DNA from: CAWIHS01 sp963836005
Lineage (GTDB): Bacteria; Pseudomonadota; Gammaproteobacteria; GRL18
NCBI GenBank assembly: GCA_963836005.1
Contig: CAWIHS010000001.1
Span: 806,001-870,000 of the forward strand
DNA: 64,000 bases
Direction of reading: 5' to 3'
Shown here: positions 9,081 through 18,147 of the stretch, piece after piece
Layout of the letters: the number at the start of each line of letters is the position of its first letter
Position numbering within the stretch: position 1 is the stretch's first letter
Made by a program: the position numbers and the translations under genes
Notes under the pieces: generated by a model
What the model was told of the DNA's origin: nothing
The model's database searches: none
The model's input: the letters and a program-made list of their open reading frames with translations, nothing else

Positions 9081-10151
9081 ATGCCCTTAGTTGCACATAA
9101 TGCTTTACCCTCCTTCGGCCGTTTAAGCAGTGAAGGTATCAAGGTACTAGATCCCCGGATGGCTCAGCATCAGGATATTCGAGAACTTCATATTGGTTTG
9201 CTGAATATGATGCCCGATACTGCACTGGCGGCAACAGAGCGGCAATTTTTTCGTCTGATTGGCGAAAGCAACCCTATTGCGCAATTTTATGTCCACCCCT
9301 TTACTCTGGATGAATTACCACGCAGCCCTACAGCAAAAAAATATATTCAGCAATATTATGAGCCCTTTGAGGATTTGAAAAAAAAGGGACTTGATGGACT
9401 AATCATCACCGGTGCTAATGTCAGCGGTCCCGAGCTGTCCTCGCAACCTTTTTGGGAGCCTCTGAAACGGGTTTCAGATTGGGCTTTTGAAAACGTTACT
9501 TCTACCCTTTATTCCTGCCTGGCTACGCACGCCGCCATGGAATTTCATTATGGAATAAAACGCCATCCGCAATCACAGAAAATATGGGGTGTGTTCGAAC
9601 ACTATCTGGCGGATCGTCACCATCCGCTGGTTAACGATGTGAATACCCGCTTTGACGTGCCCCATTCCCGCTGGAATGAAGTGTACAGCAGAGATTTTGA
9701 ACAGGCAGGATTAAACATTCTGGTCAAGAGCGATAGCAATTTTGTGCATCTTGCAACCAGTAAAGATGGTATTCGTAAGGTTTTTTTTCAGGGTCATCCT
9801 GAATATGACACCATTTCCTTACTCAAGGAATATAAAAGGGACTTAATGTTGGCCCAAACTGATCCAGACAGGGAGTATCCTCCATTCCCGGAAAATTATC
9901 TTGGTATCTATGAAAAAGCCATTCTCAACGAATATACGTTTCGTTTGCAGCATTTTCCTTCAGCCCCTGAAAAAATTTTGCCTTTTCCTGAAATGCTGCT
10001 GAAGGATAAAATCAATAACACCTGGCATGATACAGCCGTTGCAGTAGTAGGAAACTGGATGGGTTTAATCTATCAACTGACGCATAAAGATCGCAATAAA
10101 CCCTTTATGGATGAGATTGATCCTGACCATCCACTGGCATTCCTCAGGTAG
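9081..10151 (+). CDS. metA: Homoserine O-succinyltransferase family (MetA)
   Basis: Acylates the hydroxyl of homoserine, the first committed step of methionine synthesis, in the cytoplasm. The MetA/HTS family signatures are visible: LHIGLLNMMPDTA near the N-terminus, the acyl-accepting Cys at 146 (STLYSCLATHAA) and the catalytic His/Glu in HPEYD at 239-243. At 356 residues it is longer than the E. coli enzyme (309), mostly at the C-terminus. Whether the acyl donor is succinyl- or acetyl-CoA cannot be told by eye. It follows the P-loop gene by 13 bases; hom, which makes the upstream precursor, is also in this window. Confidence 0.92.
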   Translation: MPLVAHNALPSFGRLSSEGIKVLDPRMAQHQDIRELHIGLLNMMPDTALAATERQFFRLIGESNPIAQFYVHPFTLDELPRSPTAKKYIQQYYEPFEDLKKKGLDGLIITGANVSGPELSSQPFWEPLKRVSDWAFENVTSTLYSCLATHAAMEFHYGIKRHPQSQKIWGVFEHYLADRHHPLVNDVNTRFDVPHSRWNEVYSRDFEQAGLNILVKSDSNFVHLATSKDGIRKVFFQGHPEYDTISLLKEYKRDLMLAQTDPDREYPPFPENYLGIYEKAILNEYTFRLQHFPSAPEKILPFPEMLLKDKINNTWHDTAVAVVGNWMGLIYQLTHKDRNKPFMDEIDPDHPLAFLR

Positions 10152-10222
10152 CGCTTTAGTCTGCAGCGGTTATATAGTATTATTTCAGAGTATTTTATTA
10201 GGTTTAAATTTTGAGGTCAGTT

Positions 10223-10579
10223 ATGGCAACCACTATTTTTCATAATCCCCGTTGCTCCAAGTCACGGCAAACATTACAGTTACTTAGAGATAAAGGCATT
10301 GAGCCTGAGATAATTGAATACCTTAAAACACCACCTACGGCAGATCAATTACGACAGATCCTGGATAAACTGGGCATGAAGCCGCGCGAACTGATGCGAA
10401 AAAAAGAAACTGAATACAAAGAAAATAATCTGGCTGATGAATCTCTGTCTGATGATGAGCTTATTGCAGCCATGGTCGCACACCCGAAACTGATAGAACG
10501 TCCCATTGTGATTGGTGAAAAAAACCAAACTGTGCTGGGACGTCCGCCGGCAAATGTACTGGATCTTGTGCAGAACTGA
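10223..10579 (+). CDS. arsC: ArsC/YfgD family glutaredoxin-dependent reductase
   Basis: A small thioredoxin-fold protein of 118 residues. The N-terminal HNPRCSKSRQT holds the family Cys at residue 11, and the C-terminal ERPIV and GRPP motifs are intact. The ATG at 10223 has GAGG six bases upstream; an in-frame TTG at 10211 is less likely. The closest type is YfgD, which belongs to the ArsC family but is often a housekeeping gene not linked to arsenic resistance. There is no arsR or arsB nearby, so a dedicated arsenate-resistance role is unsupported. The stop codon is directly followed by a double-hairpin repeat. Confidence 0.9.
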   Translation: MATTIFHNPRCSKSRQTLQLLRDKGIEPEIIEYLKTPPTADQLRQILDKLGMKPRELMRKKETEYKENNLADESLSDDELIAAMVAHPKLIERPIVIGEKNQTVLGRPPANVLDLVQN

Positions 10580-10722
10580 TTAGTTTCCATCCATGAATAA
10601 CCCTCCTGGGTATGTTATGGAACGCAAAAGAAAAAGTGTGATTTTCCTTTTGCTGCATTTTCAATGAGTTGTCATCCTTAAAAAGGCTAGCATATCCCTG
10701 CGCTACAAGTGTCCATCTCATC
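10580..10722 (+). repeat. Post-stop double-hairpin repeat, copy 1
   Basis: Begins TTAGTTTCCATCC immediately after the arsC TGA. It contains a hairpin around CCATGAATAACCC/GGGTATGTTATGG and a second around GCAAAAG...CTTTTGC with loop GTGTGA, then ends near CAAGTGTCCATC, thirteen bases short of the convergent thrC stop. About the first 80 bases match the copy at 41591 with paired changes in the second stem. It occupies the space between convergent genes and may serve as a two-way transcription terminator. Confidence 0.72.
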
Positions 10723-10727
10723 ACTGA

Positions 10728-12197
10728 TCATAAAAACGCCAAAATTTCTTTTTCAATGTCCTGCTTGTCGATTACCGTTTTATGAACAAGTACCTTTTCG
10801 AATAAGCCACTGATTTGTTTAGGTATTTCTATGTCTGCTTTTGCCGAAATGGATTTCAGGGCATCCATATCTCGAGAATCGTTCTCCCCTGTTAATGCAT
10901 TGGCAATGGTTGGTGAGAATTTGGTCCACTCAGCGGTGGAATAGGCAATGGTTGTTAAAGGTTTTGTTCTGCAGCTGGCGTAGGCCTTGAAACAGGTGGC
11001 AGTATGAGGATCCATTAAATACCCCAGATCAAAAGCATTTCTGATATAGTCTTTACCTTCACTATCAGAACAAAAATCAGCGCTAAAAAACTGCTGCAGT
11101 TGAGAGAGCTCACCACTGCTTAACTCATAGTGTTTTTCATTGTCCAGCTGCAGCATTAAAGCTCTGGTCCGTTCTGCGCCATACAAATCAAACAGTACCC
11201 GCTCAACATTGGAAGACTTTAATATATCCATGGCAGGTGAACTGGTCACAATAAGAGACTTTTCACGCAAATCATAACGTCCGGTTTTGATCAACTCGGT
11301 CAGAACATTATTGCGATTAGATGCTATGAGGATTTTTTCGACCGGAAGGCCCAGCTTCATAGCATAATATCCGCCCAGTGCATTACCAAAATTGCCACTG
11401 GGAACATCCAGGTAAACCTTGTCTCCCAGCTGGATGGCTTTGTTCCTGACCAGTTCGAGATAACTGAAAATATGATAGATTAACTGAAAAATGATCCTTC
11501 CAAAGTTGACCGAGTTAGCCGCAGATAAATGGATATTTTTTTCTCTGAGCTTTTGTTTGAACGCAGCTGAACCCAGCAACTGTTTCAAAGCGGCCTGAGC
11601 ATCATCAAAATTACCTTTTATGCCGATAACCTTCAGATTATCAGCATCTTCAGTGATCATCTGCAAGCGTTGCACATCTGATGTGCCGCCATCAGGATAA
11701 AGACAGGCCACCTGAACATTCGCCTTGTTTTTAAAGGTTTCCAGCGCTGCTGGGCCGGTATCACCGCTGGTCGCCGCCAGGATCAGATAATTTTCGCTGC
11801 GCTGCTGTGCCAGCGCAGATAACAGCAGACCAAAAGGTTGCAGGGCCATATCTTTGAAAGCACGCGTGGGACCATGGTATAGCTCACTGACATAAAGATC
11901 ATCATTGATTTTCGACAATGGCACCGGATTGGCAGCATCATCGAAATGATCATACAGGTTTAATGCCTGATCAATTACGCCCTGCTCAATATCAACTTCA
12001 AAAGCTGCCAGCACAGCACGCGCCAGTGTTTTGTAATCAGCTTGCAGATGTTCGGTTAAAAACGCATGCCCCAGATCAGGCAGCGTTTCAGGCACATATA
12101 GCCCGCCAAATGAAGCAATAGGATTCAAAATGGCTGCGGAAAAACTGACCGTCAGTGGATGCTGTCCATCATTGCCGCGAGTTTCAATAAAGTTCAT
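10728..12197 (-). CDS. thrC: Threonine synthase
   Basis: A PLP enzyme converting O-phosphohomoserine to threonine. It has the N-terminal threonine-synthase region (SFGGLYVPETLP), the PLP lysine in GPTRAFKDMA near residue 115 and the phosphate-binding SGNFGN later. Length 489 fits the long gammaproteobacterial/fungal class. It is convergent with arsC across a hairpin repeat and divergent from mfd. The pathway partner hom lies 6 kb away on the same strand, separated by mfd and two other genes, instead of directly beside it as in many relatives. Confidence 0.95.
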   Translation of the reverse strand: MNFIETRGNDGQHPLTVSFSAAILNPIASFGGLYVPETLPDLGHAFLTEHLQADYKTLARAVLAAFEVDIEQGVIDQALNLYDHFDDAANPVPLSKINDDLYVSELYHGPTRAFKDMALQPFGLLLSALAQQRSENYLILAATSGDTGPAALETFKNKANVQVACLYPDGGTSDVQRLQMITEDADNLKVIGIKGNFDDAQAALKQLLGSAAFKQKLREKNIHLSAANSVNFGRIIFQLIYHIFSYLELVRNKAIQLGDKVYLDVPSGNFGNALGGYYAMKLGLPVEKILIASNRNNVLTELIKTGRYDLREKSLIVTSSPAMDILKSSNVERVLFDLYGAERTRALMLQLDNEKHYELSSGELSQLQQFFSADFCSDSEGKDYIRNAFDLGYLMDPHTATCFKAYASCRTKPLTTIAYSTAEWTKFSPTIANALTGENDSRDMDALKSISAKADIEIPKQISGLFEKVLVHKTVIDKQDIEKEILAFL

Positions 12198-12486
12198 GAG
12201 TTATTATGACCAGGGTTAAATTAAAGAACCTAATTATAATTAAAAAAAACATCAAGATGAAATTATCATGAAAATAATTATGATTCAGCAACATAATATT
12301 TAACTGCTGCAGCCTCTACGTAAATTAAAGGTTGTGATTACCCCCAGTAACTTTGTCTCATGGAGCATTCCTGCGCATGATGGTAGACCTGCAGTGAATC
12401 TTGCCGAGGAAATGCCCGGGACTATTCATCGAAGCAGATATTCTTTATAATCACTGCTTTTTCAGGCACTCAATCAAGCGTACAAA

Positions 12487-15400
12487 ATGGATAAGGTTTA
12501 CTCTCCGCTGCAACCGGACTATGTCAATAAACCAGGCATGAAAAGCTATTGGGGAAAACTCTATGGCAGTGCTTTCAGTCTGGCGCTAAGCAATCTTGCT
12601 ACCGGTTCCGGGCGGTTTATCATGCTGATAGCCTCTGATATGCCTTCAGCACAGAAAATTCGTCATGAACTTGAGTTTTATCTGCAGGATACACATCTTG
12701 ATATTCTGACATTGCCTGACTGGGAAACCTTGCCTTATGATAATTTCTCTCCTCATCAGGACATAATTTCTGAACGACTGGCCACCCTGTACCACCTGCC
12801 GAGGCTTGAAAAAGGTATTTTAATCGTCCCGCTGAGCACCCTGATGCACCGTCTGATGCCGGTAGACTATATCAATAATAACACCCTGCTGCTCAATGCT
12901 GGTATGACTCTGGAAATTGATCAGTTTCGCGCCGAGCTGAACAAAAGCGGCTACCGCTGTGTTGCCAATGTTTATGAACATGGGGAATTTGCAGTCAGAG
13001 GCAGTATTATTGATCTATTTCCCATGGGTAATCCGCTTCCCTATCGAATCGATTTATTTGATGATGAAATAGACAGCATCAAAACCTTTGATGTTGAATC
13101 ACAGCGTTCCATTGAAAACATTGAGCGTGTAAACATGATGCCTGCGCGTGAGTTTCCGCTGGATAAAGCATCCATTTCACTATTTCGAGAACAATACCGG
13201 AAAAAACTTGCTGGAGATTTAACCCAAAGCGTGATTTACAATGATGTTGGTCAGGGTATTGCTTCACCCGGAATCGAATACTATATCCCCCTGTTTTATA
13301 ACTCAACGACCACCCTGTTTGATTTTTTACCCGCTAACACCGTCGTGGTTAATTTCACTGAGCTGGAGCAGGTGACAGAACAATTTATTAACGACACCCA
13401 TCAGCGATATGAACAATACAGATACAATATACAGCGTCCGTTGATGCCGCCTGTAGATTTGTTTCTGACCAGGGATGAGTTGTTTGGCTGTTTTAAACAA
13501 TATCCCAGAATCATCAGTCAGAATTTTGAGTTTCAGCCCAAAGCCGGTGTGTACAATTTTAACTCTCAACAAGCACCCGCTGTGAATATTAATACACGAA
13601 CAGAAAAGGCACTGAGCAAACTCGAGCAATTTATTCAGACTTCCGGCAAACGGATCCTGTTTGCGGCAGAAACCGCGGGGCGGCGTGAAAACCTGCTGGA
13701 ATTATTGAAGCCTTATAAAATACACCCGCAAACGATAACTGGATGGAAGGAATTTATTCAGTCGGAGGTGACACTGGCCATCTGCACTGCACCTCTTGAA
13801 GAAGGTCTGCATTTATCTGCACCGGACATTTCGTTGATCAGCGAATCTCAGCTGTACGGCCAGCAAGTCATGCAGAGACGCCGCAGAAAGCTCAGATCAA
13901 GGGATAATGATGCCATCATTAACACGCTTGCAGAACTGCAAATAGGTGCCCCTGTGGTGCATGAAGATAATGGCGTAGGACGATACCTTGGCCTGCAAAC
14001 GATAACCATTAATGAAGAACAGACTGAATATCTTGCATTGGAGTATGCGGATGGTGACAAATTATTTGTCCCGGTATCATCACTGCATCTGATCAGCCGA
14101 TATACGGGAGCAAACCCGGACACGGCTCCGCTGCACAAGCTGGGCAGCGGACAGTGGGAGAAAGCCAAACGCAAAGCACGTGAGAAAATCAGAGACGTTG
14201 CTGCCGAATTACTGGAACTCTACGCACTTCGTGAAGCACAGCAGGGTTACGTCTACCGTTTTGACCAGCAGCAATATCAGGCCTTTGCCGCCGGGTTCCC
14301 TTTTGAAGAAACTCCGGATCAGCAACAGGCAATCGAACAGACTATTGAAGACATGTCAGGTCCCAGGCCTATGGACAGACTGATCTGTGGGGATGTGGGC
14401 TTTGGTAAAACAGAAGTCGCCATGCGTGCCGCATTTATTGCCGTTGCCGCAGGAAAACAGGTCGCTATTCTTGTTCCAACCACGTTGCTTAGTCAGCAGC
14501 ATAGTGAAAATTTTCAGAACCGTTTTGCTGACTGGCCCATAAAGATTGCCGGATTATCACGCTTTCAAACCAGAAAAGAACAGGAACTGATACTAAAAGA
14601 AATGGCAGCAGGCACCATGGATATTATTATCGGCACCCATAAACTGCTGCAAAATGATATTAAATACAAAAATCTCGGCCTGGTTATCATCGATGAAGAG
14701 CATCGTTTTGGAGTTCGTCAGAAAGAAAAATTCAAAGCTCTGCGCAGTAAAGTCGATATTTTGACGCTGACCGCGACACCCATTCCGCGCACGCTGAATA
14801 TGTCACTGGCCGGAATCCGAGATTTTTCAATTATAGCTACGCCTCCAGCCAGACGTTTATCTATAAAAACCTTCGTCAGTGAATGGAAAGATGCAACCAT
14901 TAAAGAAGCCTGTCAGCGTGAAATTATGCGCGGAGGTCAGGTTTTTGTATTACATAATAATATTGATTCAATCAGCCGAAAAGCATCCGAGCTTGAAAAA
15001 CTAATCCCGGAAGCAAGAGTTAATATCGCTCATGGTCAGATGCGGGAAAAAGAACTTGAACAGATCATGAGTGACTTTTATCATCAACGTTTTAATATTC
15101 TGGTTTGCACTACGATTATTGAAACAGGTATTGATATTCCCAGTGCCAATACCATCATCATTGAGCGTGCTGACCGATTCGGTCTGGCCCAATTGTATCA
15201 GTTAAGAGGTCGTGTTGGACGCTCCCACCATAAAGCCTATGCCTATCTGACTATTCCGGGTAAAAAACTGATAACAGCTGATGCCCAAAAACGCCTGGAA
15301 GCCATTGACGCTATTGAAGAACTCGGCGCAGGATTTACCCTGGCGACCCATGATCTGGAGATCCGCGGCTCAGGCGAATTACTGGGAGAAGATCAAAGTG

Positions 15401-15942
15401 GTCAGATGCAGGCCATTGGTTTTACTCTGTATACAGAATTACTGGAACGTGCAGTTAAATCACTTAAACAGGGCAATGATCCGCAACTGGAAACGGCATC
15501 ACATCATGGCACTGAAATAGACCTGCATGTGGCGGCATTAATACCGGAGGATTACCTGCCGGATGTTCATACTCGTCTGGTCATGTATAAACGTATAGCC
15601 AATGCACATAATGATATCGAGCTAAAAGATATCCAGGTTGAAATGATTGATCGTTTTGGCTTATTAACCGATCAAATCAAAAATCTGTTCGCCATCACCC
15701 AACTGAAACTTAAAGCAACACCACTGGATATTCTAAGTATTAATTTTTCCAGCAATGGCGGTCGAATGGTGTTTAGTGAAAAACCCAATCTGGATCCCAT
15801 GAAAATCATTAACCTGATCCAGACTCAGTCGAAGCTATATAAGCTTGATGGTAATAGCAAATTAAAACTACTGAAAAAAGAACCGGATTTTAACCGTCAA
15901 ATCGATTTTCTGAGTGAATTACTGGATCATCTTGCAGCGTGA
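12487..15942 (+). CDS. mfd: Transcription-repair coupling factor Mfd
   Basis: An ATP-dependent translocase that removes RNA polymerase stalled at DNA damage and recruits UvrA. At 1151 residues it is full length. The UvrB-homology region is at the N-terminus (LPDWETLPYDNFSP), the RNA-polymerase-interacting domain is around 490-560 (VVHEDNGVGRYLGL), Walker A GDVGFGKTE is near 635, the DEEH box is near 736 and the TRG/RecG-type motif is near 900-960 (QLRGRVGRS). It is transcribed alone from the AT-rich region shared with thrC. The ribosome site before the ATG is weak. Confidence 0.97.
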   Translation: MDKVYSPLQPDYVNKPGMKSYWGKLYGSAFSLALSNLATGSGRFIMLIASDMPSAQKIRHELEFYLQDTHLDILTLPDWETLPYDNFSPHQDIISERLATLYHLPRLEKGILIVPLSTLMHRLMPVDYINNNTLLLNAGMTLEIDQFRAELNKSGYRCVANVYEHGEFAVRGSIIDLFPMGNPLPYRIDLFDDEIDSIKTFDVESQRSIENIERVNMMPAREFPLDKASISLFREQYRKKLAGDLTQSVIYNDVGQGIASPGIEYYIPLFYNSTTTLFDFLPANTVVVNFTELEQVTEQFINDTHQRYEQYRYNIQRPLMPPVDLFLTRDELFGCFKQYPRIISQNFEFQPKAGVYNFNSQQAPAVNINTRTEKALSKLEQFIQTSGKRILFAAETAGRRENLLELLKPYKIHPQTITGWKEFIQSEVTLAICTAPLEEGLHLSAPDISLISESQLYGQQVMQRRRRKLRSRDNDAIINTLAELQIGAPVVHEDNGVGRYLGLQTITINEEQTEYLALEYADGDKLFVPVSSLHLISRYTGANPDTAPLHKLGSGQWEKAKRKAREKIRDVAAELLELYALREAQQGYVYRFDQQQYQAFAAGFPFEETPDQQQAIEQTIEDMSGPRPMDRLICGDVGFGKTEVAMRAAFIAVAAGKQVAILVPTTLLSQQHSENFQNRFADWPIKIAGLSRFQTRKEQELILKEMAAGTMDIIIGTHKLLQNDIKYKNLGLVIIDEEHRFGVRQKEKFKALRSKVDILTLTATPIPRTLNMSLAGIRDFSIIATPPARRLSIKTFVSEWKDATIKEACQREIMRGGQVFVLHNNIDSISRKASELEKLIPEARVNIAHGQMREKELEQIMSDFYHQRFNILVCTTIIETGIDIPSANTIIIERADRFGLAQLYQLRGRVGRSHHKAYAYLTIPGKKLITADAQKRLEAIDAIEELGAGFTLATHDLEIRGSGELLGEDQSGQMQAIGFTLYTELLERAVKSLKQGNDPQLETASHHGTEIDLHVAALIPEDYLPDVHTRLVMYKRIANAHNDIELKDIQVEMIDRFGLLTDQIKNLFAITQLKLKATPLDILSINFSSNGGRMVFSEKPNLDPMKIINLIQTQSKLYKLDGNSKLKLLKKEPDFNRQIDFLSELLDHLAA

Positions 15943-16028
15943 GCAATTGTTCATAGCAGGTTTAACTGATTTATTCAGCTATAACAATCTAACAACCAGA
16001 AACTTGCTTACCTGATATCACGCCTCCC

Positions 16029-16856
16029 TCAGGATTGATCCTTACGAAGTTTGTCATAATAAGCACCGGCACCGCCGCGCATAAAGTAATAATCTTTAAG
16101 TCCCTGCTGTTTCAGATAATACTGCAGCCATCTGACCTGCTTACCTTTCTGATCATAAAACAACATGGTTAGCTCATTTTCTTTTGCCTGGTTAATGAGT
16201 TTATCAAGTTTCTTGGTATTATCCAGATCAACGTGTTTATCCCGGAACATAAACAGACCGCCTCCGCCTCTTCTTTGCTCCCGATCACGTATATCAACAA
16301 TAAGACTGTCAGTGTTTGCTGCATAATCATCAAATTCTTCGGCCGCAATTAAATGGGCCTTGAAATCATCTTTGGAAATAATGCTTTCCTTTTTAACAGG
16401 CGACTTTCCTAGCAACTCAGATTGATCAGGGTATTGACTGGCCCATTCAAAGATTCCAGCGTCAAAAGTAGCACAGTTTTTAACATTATACTTTTGAGCT
16501 TTAATACCCGCTTTGTAGGATTTATAACAAGTACGTCCATTGCAGTAAAAAATAATTTCCTTGGGTGAAGAGTCACGCAGCTTCTGTAATTTAGTACCAA
16601 AGTCCTTGGATGAAGCAGAGATATTCAGCGCATTCAATACCTTGAGGGTGTTATATTCATAGGCAGAACGAACATCAACGACAATGACAGAATCATTTTT
16701 AATTTTTTCGTACAGTTCTACCTTGGTGATAGTTTTTACACTCGGATATAATTTACGTCCGGGAAAACCGTCATCAGCCAATGCTAAAGTAGTAAATATT
16801 AGTCCGGTAAAAAGTAACCAGATTATAGAAATGACACCTGATTTGCTGTGATTCAT
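16029..16856 (-). CDS. Exported rhodanese-like protein with two rhodanese domains
   Basis: A 275-residue protein with an N-terminal hydrophobic segment (about 8-27) that is a signal peptide or anchor, so the domains face the periplasm. The first rhodanese domain (about 40-140) has its active loop as CNGRTC, with Cys at 105 and 110. The second (about 160-270) has FYDQKGKQ at the equivalent place, without Cys, and should be inactive as a sulfur transferase. Rhodaneses carry persulfide sulfur; a periplasmic one would fit sulfur metabolism, but no substrate can be named. Minus strand, no operon partner evident. Confidence 0.85.
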   Translation of the reverse strand: MNHSKSGVISIIWLLFTGLIFTTLALADDGFPGRKLYPSVKTITKVELYEKIKNDSVIVVDVRSAYEYNTLKVLNALNISASSKDFGTKLQKLRDSSPKEIIFYCNGRTCYKSYKAGIKAQKYNVKNCATFDAGIFEWASQYPDQSELLGKSPVKKESIISKDDFKAHLIAAEEFDDYAANTDSLIVDIRDREQRRGGGGLFMFRDKHVDLDNTKKLDKLINQAKENELTMLFYDQKGKQVRWLQYYLKQQGLKDYYFMRGGAGAYYDKLRKDQS

Positions 16857-16963
16857 TTAAATATCCCATTATTGTTATAATATGGCGGCAGTACTTGCTA
16901 AGTTTTTGTTTATTATTTTGTAACTATGCAGATACAATATTTCAGATACACTGAACTATGACA

Positions 16964-18067
16964 TCATTTTTTAAAAAAATGCATGTAGTGGCGATTTCTT
17001 TTCCACCAGTGATTTATACATTTTCCAGAGACTTCCAGTCTAATACCTGCTGGAGTCAAAAAAGTTAACTGATCCAGGCGGCCGCTTTGCAAAGCCTTTA
17101 ACGACGGCTCAAGCCAACTTTTTTCAAATAGCTGCATCATATCTACCCATGCATACACATCGCCATTACGAACGGGTTCAGCAAGGTGATCCATGATAAC
17201 TACTGTATCTGTTGTACTTTTTACCATGAATAGTTCATCAAGATTGTGAGGTAGATCATGTATATTAAAATGGGCCATTACTGATAAACCTTTTACGATC
17301 GGATCATTGCTGTAAACAGTTTTCAAATTGGTCTGCGCTGTCTGCTCTGATGGTTTGATAAGTTTTCCTGCACCCCAGAACCAAACGCTATTGACGGGCA
17401 GTTTTCCCTGCTGTTTACGACGAAGGTTAACTTCACTTTGATGCAGCACCATTTGAAATTCATTAAAAAGTTTTAGCCATGAAGATTGATTTTCACCTTT
17501 TAGCAGAAAGGGTTTAATCGAACGGCCTTTTACATTTGAGGTTGGTTGAGTATGCACGTTAATGGGTTTTGAAGATCTCAAAAACCAGGATAAGGGAGAT
17601 GAACGATCGGCAGCAAGCTCCAGCCGCCAGAAACTTTCTTCAATATAAGGCTGAAAAAAACTGTTGATCTCATCGACCAGTTGTATGGCTTCCTGGTGCG
17701 AGAGATCAATATTAGCTGATTCCAGCAACACTAACTGGTCTCGATCAGCCGCCATAAAACAGGGATCGACTCGCATGACCCAGCAATGGTCTCTGAGACA
17801 ATCAATATATGCCTGATGTGTATGGAATTGATAAAAATAGTCAACCGCTGCCGCTGCAGGGAATTCAGGATGTTGCGGATCTATAGCGAAGTAATCAAAC
17901 AGGTAGGAGTAATAGTCACATTTGTCAAAGTAACGAAACTTTCCACGGGATAAAAGACGGGAAAAACTCTCAAGCGAGGGTAATTCCTGAGCAGGAACCT
18001 GCGCCAGATGATCGACCGCATCCAGTAAGCCTGGTACAATCAGAGTAAGAGTGGCTTTGACTGACAA
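16964..18067 (-). CDS. RpfE-type / phosphoglycerate-mutase-like conserved protein
   Basis: A 367-residue soluble protein starting LTLIVPGLLDAVDHL. The remainder (WRLELAADRSSPLSW; VNSVWFWGAGKL; a C-terminal TDTVVIMDHLAEPVRNGD) resembles the conserved proteobacterial family often annotated as regulatory protein RpfE or as cofactor-independent phosphoglycerate mutase-like, whose function is not settled. The start is TTG at 18067, because the frame is closed by a stop just upstream and no ATG is available nearby; AGGA lies ten bases ahead. It lies 80 bases behind hom, with an inverted repeat (18082-18108) between them. Confidence 0.7.
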   Translation of the reverse strand: MSVKATLTLIVPGLLDAVDHLAQVPAQELPSLESFSRLLSRGKFRYFDKCDYYSYLFDYFAIDPQHPEFPAAAAVDYFYQFHTHQAYIDCLRDHCWVMRVDPCFMAADRDQLVLLESANIDLSHQEAIQLVDEINSFFQPYIEESFWRLELAADRSSPLSWFLRSSKPINVHTQPTSNVKGRSIKPFLLKGENQSSWLKLFNEFQMVLHQSEVNLRRKQQGKLPVNSVWFWGAGKLIKPSEQTAQTNLKTVYSNDPIVKGLSVMAHFNIHDLPHNLDELFMVKSTTDTVVIMDHLAEPVRNGDVYAWVDMMQLFEKSWLEPSLKALQSGRLDQLTFLTPAGIRLEVSGKCINHWWKRNRHYMHFFKK

Positions 18068-18081
18068 CGGTTCAAATTCCT

Positions 18082-18108
18082 AATGGCAATGCACTATTCA
18101 TTGCCATT
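18082..18108. promoter_or_regulatory. Inverted repeat AATGGCAAT-N9-ATTGCCATT
   Basis: A perfect 9-base inverted repeat with a 9-base spacer, between hom and the RpfE-type gene. There is no T run on either strand, so it is not a typical terminator. The same two arms, with a 5-base spacer, recur at 56706-56728 ahead of the cytochrome operon. It could be a regulator site or an mRNA hairpin. Confidence 0.5.
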
Positions 18109-18147
18109 GGGTATTCAGACATGTTAACAGCGCTAAATACTGTTAAT

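Noticed and set aside
10223..10579. Arsenic-resistance operon
   Set aside because: Only a YfgD-type ArsC is present; no arsR, arsB or acr3 nearby.
18066..18082. GGTTCAAATTCC read as a tRNA T-arm
   Set aside because: No cloverleaf arms can be formed around it and it lies at the start of a coding gene.
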